DNA of 50,599 bases from Lachnospiraceae bacterium (GTDB taxonomy: Bacteria > Bacillota > Clostridia > Lachnospirales > Lachnospiraceae): assembly GCA_004556655.1 (NCBI GenBank), contig SFGF01000019.1:1-50599 (forward strand), given 5' to 3'. A program made the translations under genes and the position numbers. Under the pieces are notes generated by a model. It saw only the letters and a list, made by a program, of their open reading frames with translations, made no database searches and had not been told where the DNA came from. Shown here piece after piece: positions 33,407 to 43,134 of the stretch (positions are counted from its first letter, which is position 1; each line of letters begins with the position of its first letter).

Positions 33407-35551
33407 ATGGTATATATTATTAAAAAAGACGGGACACGGGAGGAGTTCAATGCAGAGAAAATTGTTCGTGCTGTCAGCAAATCAGCCGACCGTGTCATGT
33501 ATAAGTTTACGGATGAAGAGATTGAATTTATCTGCAAATATGCTACGGATCGCGCGGAAGCCTTGAGCCGGGGAAAGAAAGACGGTATCCTGATACAAGA
33601 TATGCACAATATCGTGGAGGGAGCTCTGGAACAGGTGAATCCTGCTGTGGCAAAAAGTTACCGGGATTATAGAAACTATAAAGTGGATTTTATTCATATG
33701 ATGGATGAAGTATACACAAAGAGCCAGTCCATTCGGTATATCGGAGATAAAAGCAATGCGAATACGGACAGTGCGCTGGTAGCTACCAAGAGAAGTCTGA
33801 TTTTTAATGAACTGAACAAAGAACTGTACCGTAAGTTTTTCATGAACAGAAATGAACTGCAGGCATGCAAAGACGGATATATTTATATCCATGACCAGTC
33901 TGCCCGTCTGGATACCATGAACTGTTGTCTGTTTGATGTGGCTTCTGTGCTGAAAGACGGATTTGAGATGGGTAATGTATGGTATAACGAGCCAAAGACG
34001 CTGGATACTGCTTTTGATGTTATGGGTGACATTATTCTCAGCACTGCAGCACAGCAGTATGGTGGGTTCACTGTTCCTGAAGTGGATAAGATTCTGGCGC
34101 CCTATGCCCAGAAAAGCTATAACAAATATTATGAAGAATTTTTGAAATATTCGGATCCGGAATGGAACGGCAGAGAAGAAAAGGCCAGAACCTATGCCTG
34201 GGAAAAAGTATGCAGAGACTGTGATCAGGGATGGCAGGGAATTGAGTACAAGCTGAATACGGTTGGATCTTCCAGAGGAGATTATCCTTTTGTAACAGTA
34301 ACCCTGGGGCTTGGTACCGGAAAATTTGAGAAAATGATTTCTATTTCACTGCTTAATGTACATCGGGAAGGTCAGGGAAAAGTGGGACATAAAAAACCGG
34401 TGTTGTTCCCGAAAATTGTATTTCTGTATGATAAAGCAATTCATGATCCGGGATGCGAGGCGGAGGATGTGTTTGAGGCGGGTGTGGCCTGCTCTGCAAA
34501 AACTATGTATCCGGACTGGCTGTCTATGAGCGGCAAGGGATATATTTCCAGCATGTATCAAAAGTATAAAAAGGTTATCAGTCCGATGGGATGCCGTGCC
34601 TTCTTAAGTCCGTGGTATGAGCGTGGTGGTATGGAGCCGGCAGATGAGAACGATGTTCCGGTATTTGTTGGAAGATTCAATATCGGGGCAGTCAGTCTTC
34701 ATCTCCCGATGATTCTGGCAAAGTCACGTTCTGAGAACAGAGATTTTTATGAAGTACTTGATTTTTATCTGGAAATGATCCGTGGTCTCCATAAACGTAC
34801 GTATGATTATTTGGGTGAGATGCGTGCATCTACCAACCCATTGGCGTACTGTGAAGGTGGTTTTTATGGCGGACATCTGAAACCTCATGACAAGATCCGC
34901 CCGATTCTGAAACCGATGACAGCATCTTTCGGTATTACGGCACTGAATGAGCTGCAGGAGCTGTACAATGGCAAGTCTATTGCTGAGGATGGTGAGTTTG
35001 CTCTTGAAGTTCTTCGGTATATCAATGATAAAATTACAGAGTATAAAAAAGAAGATGGCATTTTATATGCGATTTATGGAACTCCGGCGGAAAGTTTGTG
35101 CGGGCTTCAGGTAGAACAGTTCAGAAAAATGTACGGCATCGTGCGCGGTGTATCAGACAGACCTTATGTGAGCAACAGTTTCCACTGTCATGTTTCGGAA
35201 GATATTTCTCCGATCCAGAAGCAGGATCTGGAAGGAAGATTCTGGGAACTGTGTAACGGCGGAAAGATTCAGTATGTACGATATCCAATTGATTATAACA
35301 TTCATGCCATCAAAGCACTGATCCGCAGAGCTATGGATCTGGGATATTATGAAGGGGTAAATCTCTCCCTTGCATATTGCGATGATTGTGGTCATCAGGA
35401 ACTGGAGATGGACGTGTGTCCGGTGTGCGGTTCCAGAAATCTGACCAAGATCGACAGAATGAACGGATATCTTTCCTATAGTCGTGTTCATGGCGATACA
35501 CGATTGAATGATGCCAAGATGGCAGAGATCGCGGACAGAAAATCCATGTAA
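33407..35551 (+). CDS. nrdD: Anaerobic ribonucleoside-triphosphate reductase, class III
   Basis: A 714-residue glycyl-radical enzyme that makes deoxynucleotides without oxygen. Residues 1-95 form an ATP cone (KKDGTREEFNAEKIVRAV). The C terminus has a zinc site (C658, C661, C671, C674 in CDDC and CPVC) and the glycyl-radical segment RMNGYLS with G687. DYRNYKVDFI and VSNSFHCHVSEDISPIQKQD are typical. The activating enzyme NrdG is not adjacent and not seen in the window. GAGGAG precedes the start. A possible NrdR box lies upstream. An AraC regulator gene starts 18 bases after the stop codon. Confidence 0.95.
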   Translation: MVYIIKKDGTREEFNAEKIVRAVSKSADRVMYKFTDEEIEFICKYATDRAEALSRGKKDGILIQDMHNIVEGALEQVNPAVAKSYRDYRNYKVDFIHMMDEVYTKSQSIRYIGDKSNANTDSALVATKRSLIFNELNKELYRKFFMNRNELQACKDGYIYIHDQSARLDTMNCCLFDVASVLKDGFEMGNVWYNEPKTLDTAFDVMGDIILSTAAQQYGGFTVPEVDKILAPYAQKSYNKYYEEFLKYSDPEWNGREEKARTYAWEKVCRDCDQGWQGIEYKLNTVGSSRGDYPFVTVTLGLGTGKFEKMISISLLNVHREGQGKVGHKKPVLFPKIVFLYDKAIHDPGCEAEDVFEAGVACSAKTMYPDWLSMSGKGYISSMYQKYKKVISPMGCRAFLSPWYERGGMEPADENDVPVFVGRFNIGAVSLHLPMILAKSRSENRDFYEVLDFYLEMIRGLHKRTYDYLGEMRASTNPLAYCEGGFYGGHLKPHDKIRPILKPMTASFGITALNELQELYNGKSIAEDGEFALEVLRYINDKITEYKKEDGILYAIYGTPAESLCGLQVEQFRKMYGIVRGVSDRPYVSNSFHCHVSEDISPIQKQDLEGRFWELCNGGKIQYVRYPIDYNIHAIKALIRRAMDLGYYEGVNLSLAYCDDCGHQELEMDVCPVCGSRNLTKIDRMNGYLSYSRVHGDTRLNDAKMAEIADRKSM

Positions 35552-35569
35552 TATTCCCGGGAGTATGTC

Positions 35570-36502
35570 ATGAGCAAAAAGAAAAAACCCAAAATGGAGT
35601 ATCGGTATTACGAGATTCCCGCCGGGAGCCCTGTATTGGCATTGCTGGGAGAAAAGTGGATACAGAATTATGGAAGAAATATTGATTATCTCCATTTTCA
35701 TAATCATTTGGAAATCGGATATTGTTATGAGGGAGACGGTACTCTGACACTGGAGGAAGAAGACAGACATTATCACGGGAATATGTTTTCTGTGATTCCC
35801 AAAAACTTTCCCCATACGACGAATTCCCATCATGATCATGTTTGCAAATGGGAATACCTCTTTATAGACGCGGATGGATTTCTGGCAGAAGTCTACCGGG
35901 ATAATCCGCATATGGGAGACCGGATCGTTCGACGGGTCAATCAGACAGCTTTGTTTTTTCATGAAGAAGAGCAACCGGAGATGGCTGCTTTGATCCATCA
36001 GATCCTGGAGACGATGCGAAGTCAGAAGCCTTTTTATCTGGAAGAGGTAAAAGGGCTCACTCTGTCACTTATGGTCGAAATTGCCCGATGCAATAAACCT
36101 GAGGATGAAAAACAGGAGATCAGAGAAGGGAACAGAGCTATTATCTCGCCAGCACTGGACTATATCAGCGAATATTATGAGAGGCAGATCAGAATTGAAG
36201 AACTGGCAGATTTCTGCCATATCAGTGAGACGCACTTTCGCAGGGTATTTACGGAGTGCATGGATATGACACCGGTGGAGTATATCAATTGGGTAAGAAT
36301 CAGGACGGCGTGTGATGAACTGAAAAGAACGGATGATTCCATAGGGACGATTGCTGCGAGAACCGGATTTTCCACCTTGTCAACATTTAACAGGAATTTC
36401 CGGAGAGTTATGGGCATTTCGCCTCAACAGTGGAGAAAAAATCCGGAACATTATGAGCGAAAATTGTTGAATTATGATATAAAAACCCAGGAGGGATGGT
36501 GA
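35570..36502 (+). CDS. AraC-family transcriptional regulator
   Basis: A 310-residue regulator. The N-terminal cupin (about 25-160) reads FHNHLEIGYCYEGDGTLTLEEE, and two helix-turn-helix motifs follow: IRIEELADFCHISETHFRRVF (shortened here to residues ~214-233, IRIEELADFCHISETHFRRV) and IGTIAARTGFSTLSTFNRNF. Both are intact. It lies just upstream of the sugar ABC and beta-galactosidase genes, the likely targets, whose promoter lacks a -35 element. GGGAG precedes the start. It follows nrdD by 18 bases, which may give it some read-through transcription. Confidence 0.88.
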   Translation: MSKKKKPKMEYRYYEIPAGSPVLALLGEKWIQNYGRNIDYLHFHNHLEIGYCYEGDGTLTLEEEDRHYHGNMFSVIPKNFPHTTNSHHDHVCKWEYLFIDADGFLAEVYRDNPHMGDRIVRRVNQTALFFHEEEQPEMAALIHQILETMRSQKPFYLEEVKGLTLSLMVEIARCNKPEDEKQEIREGNRAIISPALDYISEYYERQIRIEELADFCHISETHFRRVFTECMDMTPVEYINWVRIRTACDELKRTDDSIGTIAARTGFSTLSTFNRNFRRVMGISPQQWRKNPEHYERKLLNYDIKTQEGW

Positions 36503-36560
36503 AAATGCCATTCCTCCTTTTAAAATGGTCGATTATGCATAAAATAGAGTTGAATATGAC

Positions 36561-36589
36561 AACAAATCAAATGCTTCCATTGGTATAAT
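36561..36589 (+). promoter_or_regulatory. Promoter of the galactoside operon (extended -10, weak -35)
   Basis: TGGTATAAT (36581-36589) is an extended -10 element with a consensus TATAAT; the -35 position (36561-36566, AACAAA) is poor. This type of promoter often needs an activator, and the AraC gene just upstream is the obvious candidate. Confidence 0.6.
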
Positions 36590-36713
36590 GTGTATACATT
36601 GGTTCACAAAAAGTATAAAAATTGTACATAATTACTAAATGACAGGAAGGATGATTATGGCAATATTTATAAAAAGTGGACAGAAAAACCAATATTTTAG
36701 GAGGGTATGTAAC

Positions 36714-38087
36714 ATGAAAAGAAAAGTTATTTCTGTATTATTGGCATCTGCAATGGTACTTTCTATGGCAGCCTGCGGCTCCGGCGGAAGTGATGGAAGC
36801 AGTGATGCAGCAGGAGACGGAGCAGCAACAGATGAAGCAGGTGATGCAGCAGATGACGGAGCTGCGGTAGTTGAAGGAAGTGCTGGAGATGATAACACTC
36901 TGACTGTTTGGACATGGGATCCGAACTTCAACATCTATGCTATGGATAAAGCAGCTGAGCTTTATGCAAAAGATCATGAAGGTTTTAAAGTTGATATCAC
37001 CGAGATTCAGTGGGGAGATATCGAAACAAAAATCACAACAGCAGTAAATGCTGGAGATTTGAGTACACTGCCAGATATTTTACTGATGCAGGATAATTCT
37101 TTCCAGAAGTATATTAGCTTCTATCCGGATATCTTTACAGACCTGACAGATTGTGGAATTGATTTCTCAGAATTTGCAGAAGCAAAGACAGCTTATTCTG
37201 TAATGGATGGAAAGAACTATGGTGTTCCGTTTGATAACGGTGCTGTTATCAATGTTATGCGCACAGATTTGTTGGAACAGGCTGGATATACATTGGATGA
37301 TTTCACAGATATCACATGGTCTGATTATATGGAAAAAGCAAAAGTTGTTCTGGAAAAAACAGGTCTTCCGATTATGACAGCACAGGCTGGTTCTCCAGAT
37401 TTGATTATGATGATGCTTCAGTCAGCAGGTGCTTCTCTGTTCAATGAAGATGGAACACCAAATATTGCTGATAACGCTGTTTTAAAACAGGCAGTTGAGA
37501 TTTATGCACAGATGGTAAAAGACGGTACTCTTGTAGAAACAACAGACTGGGAACAGTATATTGCTTCTATGAATAAAGGAACAACAGTAAGTACTATCAA
37601 TGGATGTTGGATTATGGCTTCCATTCAGACAGCAGAAGATCAGTCTGGAAAATGGGGTATGACCAATATGCCGAAACTGGATGGCGTTGCAAATGCATCT
37701 AATTATTCCAACAACGGTGGTTCTTCATGGGTTGTTACATCTAATTGTAAGAATGTTGAACTTGCAACAGATTTCCTGAAATTTGCATATGCAGGAAGTA
37801 ACGAATTCTATGATGATATTATCTCTAAAGGCGCTCTGGCAACATGGGCACCGGCTGGAGAATCTGAAGCTTACAATCAGCCGGTTGAATACTATGGCGG
37901 AGATGCTGTATATGCTAAAATCGTAGACTTTGCAACAAAGACTCCTTCCAACGTTACAGGTCCATTCTACTATGATGCTCGTGATGCAGTAGGTGTTGCA
38001 ATTTCTAATATTATCCAGACAGGCGCTGATATTGATGCTGAACTTAAAGGAGCACAGGAAACAGCTGAGTTCAGCATGGCAGCTTAA
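36714..38087 (+). CDS. Sugar ABC transporter substrate-binding lipoprotein
   Basis: A 457-residue extracellular binding protein of the MalE/UgpB (family 1) type. The signal peptide ends in the lipobox SMAAC, with the cysteine at residue 21; a low-complexity linker of G, S, A, D and E residues follows (about 22-60), then the mature domain starting LTVWTWDPNFNIYAMDKAAE. The conserved WxxYxxxxxKVLEKTGLP and NGCWIMASI segments are present. It probably binds a galactoside oligosaccharide, judged from the downstream genes. AGGAGGG precedes the start. A hairpin between it and the permease gene should give it the highest expression. Confidence 0.93.
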   Translation: MKRKVISVLLASAMVLSMAACGSGGSDGSSDAAGDGAATDEAGDAADDGAAVVEGSAGDDNTLTVWTWDPNFNIYAMDKAAELYAKDHEGFKVDITEIQWGDIETKITTAVNAGDLSTLPDILLMQDNSFQKYISFYPDIFTDLTDCGIDFSEFAEAKTAYSVMDGKNYGVPFDNGAVINVMRTDLLEQAGYTLDDFTDITWSDYMEKAKVVLEKTGLPIMTAQAGSPDLIMMMLQSAGASLFNEDGTPNIADNAVLKQAVEIYAQMVKDGTLVETTDWEQYIASMNKGTTVSTINGCWIMASIQTAEDQSGKWGMTNMPKLDGVANASNYSNNGGSSWVVTSNCKNVELATDFLKFAYAGSNEFYDDIISKGALATWAPAGESEAYNQPVEYYGGDAVYAKIVDFATKTPSNVTGPFYYDARDAVGVAISNIIQTGADIDAELKGAQETAEFSMAA

Positions 38088-38121
38088 TTGATAAAGAATA
38101 ACGTGAATAAATAAAGCGCTT

Positions 38122-38165
38122 AAAAGGTCTGTTGTTGCTTGCATAAGCAGCCGACAGACCTTTTT
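38122..38165 (+). terminator. Intra-operon partial terminator after the binding-protein gene
   Basis: AAAAGGTCTGT pairs with ACAGACCTTTTT, with GCTT/AAGC in between. It lies between the binding protein and the first permease gene, and can lower expression of the permeases relative to the binding protein or stabilise the binding-protein mRNA. Confidence 0.7.
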
Positions 38166-38212
38166 GAAAAGGATAAGAAAAGAAATTGTAAGAAAAAGGA
38201 GGGACACATTCT

Positions 38213-39100
38213 ATGAGCAGTCAGAAGAAAAAAGGTATGTCGCTTGAAAAAAAGCATAATCTGACAGGGTGGGCATTTCTGACACCGGCAGTACTGCTGA
38301 TCTGTCTTTGCAGCTTTTATCCAATGATTCAGGCATTCATTCTGTCATTACAGACAGGTCTGGGTGTGAACCTGAAGTTTGGTGGTTTGTCAAACTATGC
38401 ACGTATTTTAAAAGATCCTACATTTAAAGGAACATTATTTAACACTTTTTTTTACCTGATTATTCAGGTGCCGATTATGCTGATTCTGGCATTGGCGTTG
38501 GCATCCATGCTGAATAATAAGGATTTGAGATTTAAAGGTGTTTTCCGTACTTGTATTTTCCTTCCATGTGCAACATCCTTGGTATCATATGCTATGATTT
38601 TCCGTTCCATGTTTGCAAATGATGGATTTATCAACACAGTTCTCCGTAACATGGGTATGAGTCCGATAATGTGGTTTACTAATGCATGGACTGCACGTGC
38701 GGTTATCATTATTGCTTTGGTTTGGAGATGGACCGGTTACAATATGGTATTTTATCTGTCGGGACTTCAGAATATTGAGTATTCTGTATATGAAGCGGCC
38801 AAAATTGATGGTGCTAGTCCATTGCAGACATTTTTCAAGATTACAGTACCTCTGTTGAAGCCTACAATTCTTTTGACAACGATTACTTCAACAAATGGTA
38901 CCCTTCAGTTGTTTGATGAATCCTTGAACCTGACTAACGGTGGTCCTGGAAAGTCAACTATGACTATGTCTCATTATATTTATAATACATCATTTGTGCA
39001 GAGTCCGAACTTCGGTTATGCTGCAGCGATGTCTATTATAATCTTGATTATGGTGGCTATTTTGGCACTCCTTCAGATGAAAGTAGGTGACGAACGATGA
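38213..39100 (+). CDS. Sugar ABC transporter permease, MalF type
   Basis: A 295-residue inner-membrane permease with six predicted membrane segments. The EAA loop reads YEAAKIDGASPLQTFFKITV, which docks to the ATPase, and LTNGGPGKST follows. GGAGGG precedes the start. It overlaps the next permease gene by four bases (ATGA), which implies coupled translation and a heterodimer. Confidence 0.93.
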   Translation: MSSQKKKGMSLEKKHNLTGWAFLTPAVLLICLCSFYPMIQAFILSLQTGLGVNLKFGGLSNYARILKDPTFKGTLFNTFFYLIIQVPIMLILALALASMLNNKDLRFKGVFRTCIFLPCATSLVSYAMIFRSMFANDGFINTVLRNMGMSPIMWFTNAWTARAVIIIALVWRWTGYNMVFYLSGLQNIEYSVYEAAKIDGASPLQTFFKITVPLLKPTILLTTITSTNGTLQLFDESLNLTNGGPGKSTMTMSHYIYNTSFVQSPNFGYAAAMSIIILIMVAILALLQMKVGDER

Positions 39101-39903
39101 GTAAAGGTAAGAAATTTTTTCAATACGCTTTTTTGACAATCGTGTCATTGCTCTCTGTATTTCCATTGTATTATATGGCATGTGCATCCACTAATAAAAG
39201 TGTAGATGTATCCAGAGGAAGATTGATTCCGGGAACTTATCTTCTGGAGAATTTTAAGACTTTGACAGCAAATCAGAACCTTGGACTGGCTTTGTGGAAC
39301 TCTTTTCGTAATGCGGCTGTACTTACTATTCTGTGTCTCCTGGTATGTTCTATCGCAGGATATGGTTTTGAGATTTATCATGACAAAGGGAAAGATGCAG
39401 TATTTGCAATATTGTTGACTGCAATGATGGTTCCGTTTGCAGCTATCATGATTCCTATGTTCCGTATGTTTTCATCTTTGAAACTGGTAAACACCATGGT
39501 AGCTTTTATGCTTCCGTCTATATCGACACCGTTTATGATCATGATGTTCCGTCAGGCATCCCGGTCATTCCCGCATGATATTATTGAGGCGGCTCGTATT
39601 GATGGATTGAGTGAGGTGGGAATATTTTTCCGGATGTTTATGCCGACTATGAAATCCACCTATGCGGCAGCTACGATTATCACGTTCATGAATGCATGGA
39701 ATAACTATCTGTGGCCGAAGGTAATCTTGCAGACAAATGATTCCATCACCATGCCAATGTTGGTTGCTAACTTGCAGGCAGGATATGCAGTAGATTATGG
39801 TATGCTGATGCTTGCAGTATTTATCTGTACGATTCCTACAGCAATCATTTTCTTCTGCTTCCAGAAGAGCTTTACAGAAGGTATTACCGGTGCTGTCAAA
39901 TAG
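39097..39903 (+). CDS. Sugar ABC transporter permease, MalG type
   Basis: A 268-residue second permease with six predicted membrane segments. The EAA loop reads IEAARIDGLSEVGIFFRMFM, and NNYLWPKVIL follows, typical of the MalG group. It pairs with the permease encoded just upstream. No ATP-binding subunit gene is in the cluster, so a shared MsiK/MalK-type ATPase is expected elsewhere in the genome. Confidence 0.93.
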   Translation: MSKGKKFFQYAFLTIVSLLSVFPLYYMACASTNKSVDVSRGRLIPGTYLLENFKTLTANQNLGLALWNSFRNAAVLTILCLLVCSIAGYGFEIYHDKGKDAVFAILLTAMMVPFAAIMIPMFRMFSSLKLVNTMVAFMLPSISTPFMIMMFRQASRSFPHDIIEAARIDGLSEVGIFFRMFMPTMKSTYAAATIITFMNAWNNYLWPKVILQTNDSITMPMLVANLQAGYAVDYGMLMLAVFICTIPTAIIFFCFQKSFTEGITGAVK

Positions 39904-39907
39904 AATA

Positions 39908-40050
39908 TGTTATAATGAGCCTTGCGGTGATGTGCGCATGCGGACATCGACATAAGGCGAAAAAACACACGGAGCCGTCAGGCGACGTGATATAGTTATT
40001 AAAAGTAAATTTAGGCGGATATTTGATAGGGAATATCCGCCTGTTTTTTC
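39908..40050 (+). promoter_or_regulatory. Possible lacZ promoter, structured leader and terminator
   Basis: TGTTATAAT at 39908-39916 is an extended -10 element. The following leader can fold: GCCTT (39920-39924) with AAGGC (39955-39959), and GATGT with ACATC inside; then CGTC/GACG. A strong terminator, AGGCGGATATT with AATATCCGCCT (40013-40042) and GTTTTTT, ends 18 bases before the lacZ start, so its T run almost touches the ribosome binding site. This layout suggests controlled read-through into lacZ. The ligand or factor is unknown. Confidence 0.5.
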
Positions 40051-40067
40051 AGGAGGATAACGACATC

Positions 40068-43000
40068 ATGAAAACATTTAATTATGATCTTGTAAAAGAT
40101 CCAACTTATTTTTGTGATAATAGAGTAGAAGCTCATTCGGATCACAGATATTATGAAACAAAACAGAAAATGGAACTGGATGTGGATGATTTTCGCCTGA
40201 GTCTGAATGGTCTGTGGAAGTTTCATTATGCAAAAAATTACGCAAGTACGATTCAGGGTTTTGAAAAAGAAGAGTATTGCTGTAAATCATGGGATGATAT
40301 CCGTGTACCTGCTCATATCCAGATGGAAGGTTATGATGTGCCTCAGTATGCCAATGTGCAGTATCCGTGGGAAGGACGAGAGGAAGTGGAACCGGGTGAG
40401 ATTCCGGTACGCTTTAATCCGGTAGCCAGCTATGTGAAATATTTCGAAGTTCCGGAAAATATGAAAGGAAAAAGAGTTTTTGTTTCCTTCCAGGGAGCTG
40501 AAAGCGGAATTGCCCTGTGGCTGAACGGCACTTTTGTAGGATATAGCGAGGATACTTTCACTCCTTCGGAATTTGAACTGACCCCGTATCTGAAAGAGGG
40601 AGAAAATAAGCTGGCAGCACAGGTGTTTAAATGGACAAGCAGCAGCTGGTGTGAAGATCAGGATTTCTATCGTTTTTCCGGAATTTACCGTGATGTTTAT
40701 CTCTATGCGATACCGGAAGTACATGTATCGGATGTGAAGATTCAGACACTTCTGGACGACACTTTTGCCAAAGCAGATTTGACAGTTGATCTGAAAGCAA
40801 CGGCAGCAGGAAAAGTTCGTATTACTCTTTCAAAAGACGGACAGAAAGTACAGACACTGGATGGTGGACTGGAAGAAGAGTCCGGTTATGTTATGAAAGT
40901 GGAGAATCCGGAACTGTGGAGTGCAGAATCACCGATACTGTATGATCTCCTGATTGAAGTTATGGACGAAAGCGGTGCGGTAACGGAAGTGATTCCCCAG
41001 CGTGTGGGATTTCGTCGCTTTGAGATGAAAGACAGTATCATGATGCTGAACGGAAAGAGAATTGTGTTTAAGGGTGTAAACCGTCATGAGTTTAGCTCTG
41101 TAACCGGAAGATATGTATCCAGAGAAGAACTGATCAAAGACCTGGTTACTATGAAACAGAATAATATTAATGCTATCCGTACCTGCCATTATCCGGATGC
41201 AGTGGGAATCTATGAGCTTTGTGATGAATATGGTATTTACATGATCGCTGAGTGCAATATGGAATCTCACGGAAGCTGGGATATCAACGCAGAACAGACT
41301 GGTGATTTTTCAGGAGTTGTTCCCTGTGACCGTCCGGATTGGATGGATATGATGCTTGACCGTGTGAATTCCATGTATCAGAGAGATAAAAATCATCCGG
41401 CAATCCTGATCTGGTCCTGCGGTAATGAATCCTTCGGCGGGCAGGTAATCTATGAAATGTCACAGCTTTATCGGAAAATGGATCCGACCCGTCTTGTGCA
41501 TTATGAAGGTGTATGTCATGACCGCAGATACAATGATACCAGCGATATGGAAAGTCAGATGTATCCATCCGTAGAAGATATTAAAAAATTCCTGGCAAAA
41601 GACAGTAGTAAACCGTTTATCTGCTGCGAATATACTCATGCCATGGGAAATTCCTGTGGTGCTATGCATAAGTACACAGATCTGACAGATGCAGAGCCGC
41701 TGTATCAGGGCGGATTTATCTGGGATTATATTGACCAGTCAATTTACAAAAAAGATAGATATGGTAAGGAGTTCCAGGCATACGGTGGTGACTTTGGTGA
41801 ACGTCCTACCGATTATAATTTCAGCGGCAATGGTATTGCTTATGGCGGCGAGCGTGGTGCTTCTCCGAAGATGCAGGAAGTTAAATTTAATTATCAGAAT
41901 ATCACTGCAGAAGTATCAAAAGATAATGTAAAAGTAATCAATAAAAATTTGTTTGTAAATACAGATACCTTTGACTGTATGGTTACTCTGGAAAAAGAAG
42001 GAAAATTACTGAAAAAAGCCTTTCTGGAAACCCATGTGGCTCCATTGTCAGAGGAAGTTTATGAACTTCCGATCCCGGTTCAGACCATTCCGGGCGAATA
42101 TGCAGTTACAGTTTCCTTCCTTCTGAAAGAGGATACGGTATGGGCAAATCGCGGACATGAAGTGGCTTTCGGTCAGGGAATCTATGAAGTGGAAGCAATG
42201 GTAAAAGAAGAAAAACCTGCAAAATTTGAAGTGATCAACTCTGGTCACAACTTCGGCGTAAGAGGTGAAAACTTCGATGTGATGTTCTCTTATCTGAATG
42301 GCGGTCTAGTCTCATATCGCTTTGGCGGTGTAGAGATGATTGAAATGATTCCAAAGCCCAACTTCTGGAGAGCACCTACAGACAATGACTGTGGAAATCT
42401 GATGCCGATGCGGTATGCACAGTGGAAAGTGGCTTCCATGTACGTATCTCATAAGTATCCGGAAGATGGTCCGTATCCGGGAATGAAGTTACCGCAGATT
42501 CAGGTAAAGGAAGAATGTGCGGCAATTACATTTACTTATGTAATGCCGACCATACCGGTCAGTGAATGTCAGTTAACTTATCAGGTGTATGGAGATGGAA
42601 GTATCAGAACGACTTTATCATATGATCCGATACAGGAACTGGGAGATATGCCGGAATTTGGTGTTATGTTTAAGTTCAATGCAGATTATGACAATGTAAC
42701 CTGGTACGGTATGGGACCGGAAGAAACTTATGTGGATCGCTGCAAGGGCGCAAAACTGGGTGTATACAAAAATAAAGTGGAAGATAATATGGCAAAATAT
42801 CTGGTACCGCAGGAATGTGGAAATAAAGTAGGTGTCCGCTGGGCGTCTGTTACAGACCGAAAAGGCCGCGGTATGATGTTTATAGGAGATAAGATGGAGT
42901 TTTCTGCACTTCCGTACACACCACATGAGATGGAAAATGCAATGCATCCGTATGAACTTCCGCAGATACATTATACGGTAGTTCGCGTGTCTGCACAGCA

Positions 43001-43106
43001 GATGGGTATTGCCGGAGATGACAGCTGGGGAGCAAAGACACATCCGGAATACCTGCTTAACACAGATGGAAAGATGGAATTTACTTTCACATTTAAAGGA
43101 ATCTAG
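40068..43106 (+). CDS. lacZ: GH2 beta-galactosidase
   Basis: A 1012-residue cytoplasmic enzyme that splits beta-galactosides. Five-domain layout is visible: sugar-binding domain (about 35-215), immunoglobulin-like domain, catalytic barrel (about 325-620), a second immunoglobulin-like domain and the C-terminal Bgal_small_N domain (about 740-1010). The acid/base is E454 in CGNES and the nucleophile is E521 in CCEYTHAMGN. Length is that of E. coli-type LacZ. ATG 40068 has AGGAGG upstream, directly behind the terminator of the leader. It follows the sugar ABC transporter and precedes GH42 and galT. Confidence 0.94.
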   Translation: MKTFNYDLVKDPTYFCDNRVEAHSDHRYYETKQKMELDVDDFRLSLNGLWKFHYAKNYASTIQGFEKEEYCCKSWDDIRVPAHIQMEGYDVPQYANVQYPWEGREEVEPGEIPVRFNPVASYVKYFEVPENMKGKRVFVSFQGAESGIALWLNGTFVGYSEDTFTPSEFELTPYLKEGENKLAAQVFKWTSSSWCEDQDFYRFSGIYRDVYLYAIPEVHVSDVKIQTLLDDTFAKADLTVDLKATAAGKVRITLSKDGQKVQTLDGGLEEESGYVMKVENPELWSAESPILYDLLIEVMDESGAVTEVIPQRVGFRRFEMKDSIMMLNGKRIVFKGVNRHEFSSVTGRYVSREELIKDLVTMKQNNINAIRTCHYPDAVGIYELCDEYGIYMIAECNMESHGSWDINAEQTGDFSGVVPCDRPDWMDMMLDRVNSMYQRDKNHPAILIWSCGNESFGGQVIYEMSQLYRKMDPTRLVHYEGVCHDRRYNDTSDMESQMYPSVEDIKKFLAKDSSKPFICCEYTHAMGNSCGAMHKYTDLTDAEPLYQGGFIWDYIDQSIYKKDRYGKEFQAYGGDFGERPTDYNFSGNGIAYGGERGASPKMQEVKFNYQNITAEVSKDNVKVINKNLFVNTDTFDCMVTLEKEGKLLKKAFLETHVAPLSEEVYELPIPVQTIPGEYAVTVSFLLKEDTVWANRGHEVAFGQGIYEVEAMVKEEKPAKFEVINSGHNFGVRGENFDVMFSYLNGGLVSYRFGGVEMIEMIPKPNFWRAPTDNDCGNLMPMRYAQWKVASMYVSHKYPEDGPYPGMKLPQIQVKEECAAITFTYVMPTIPVSECQLTYQVYGDGSIRTTLSYDPIQELGDMPEFGVMFKFNADYDNVTWYGMGPEETYVDRCKGAKLGVYKNKVEDNMAKYLVPQECGNKVGVRWASVTDRKGRGMMFIGDKMEFSALPYTPHEMENAMHPYELPQIHYTVVRVSAQQMGIAGDDSWGAKTHPEYLLNTDGKMEFTFTFKGI

Positions 43107-43134
43107 AATTAGTATACATAATATGTAAAAGGCA

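Noticed and set aside
35153..35998. 281-residue minus-strand open frame spanning the nrdD 3' end and AraC gene
   Set aside because: It is the antisense of two well supported genes, and long antisense frames are common at this codon bias.
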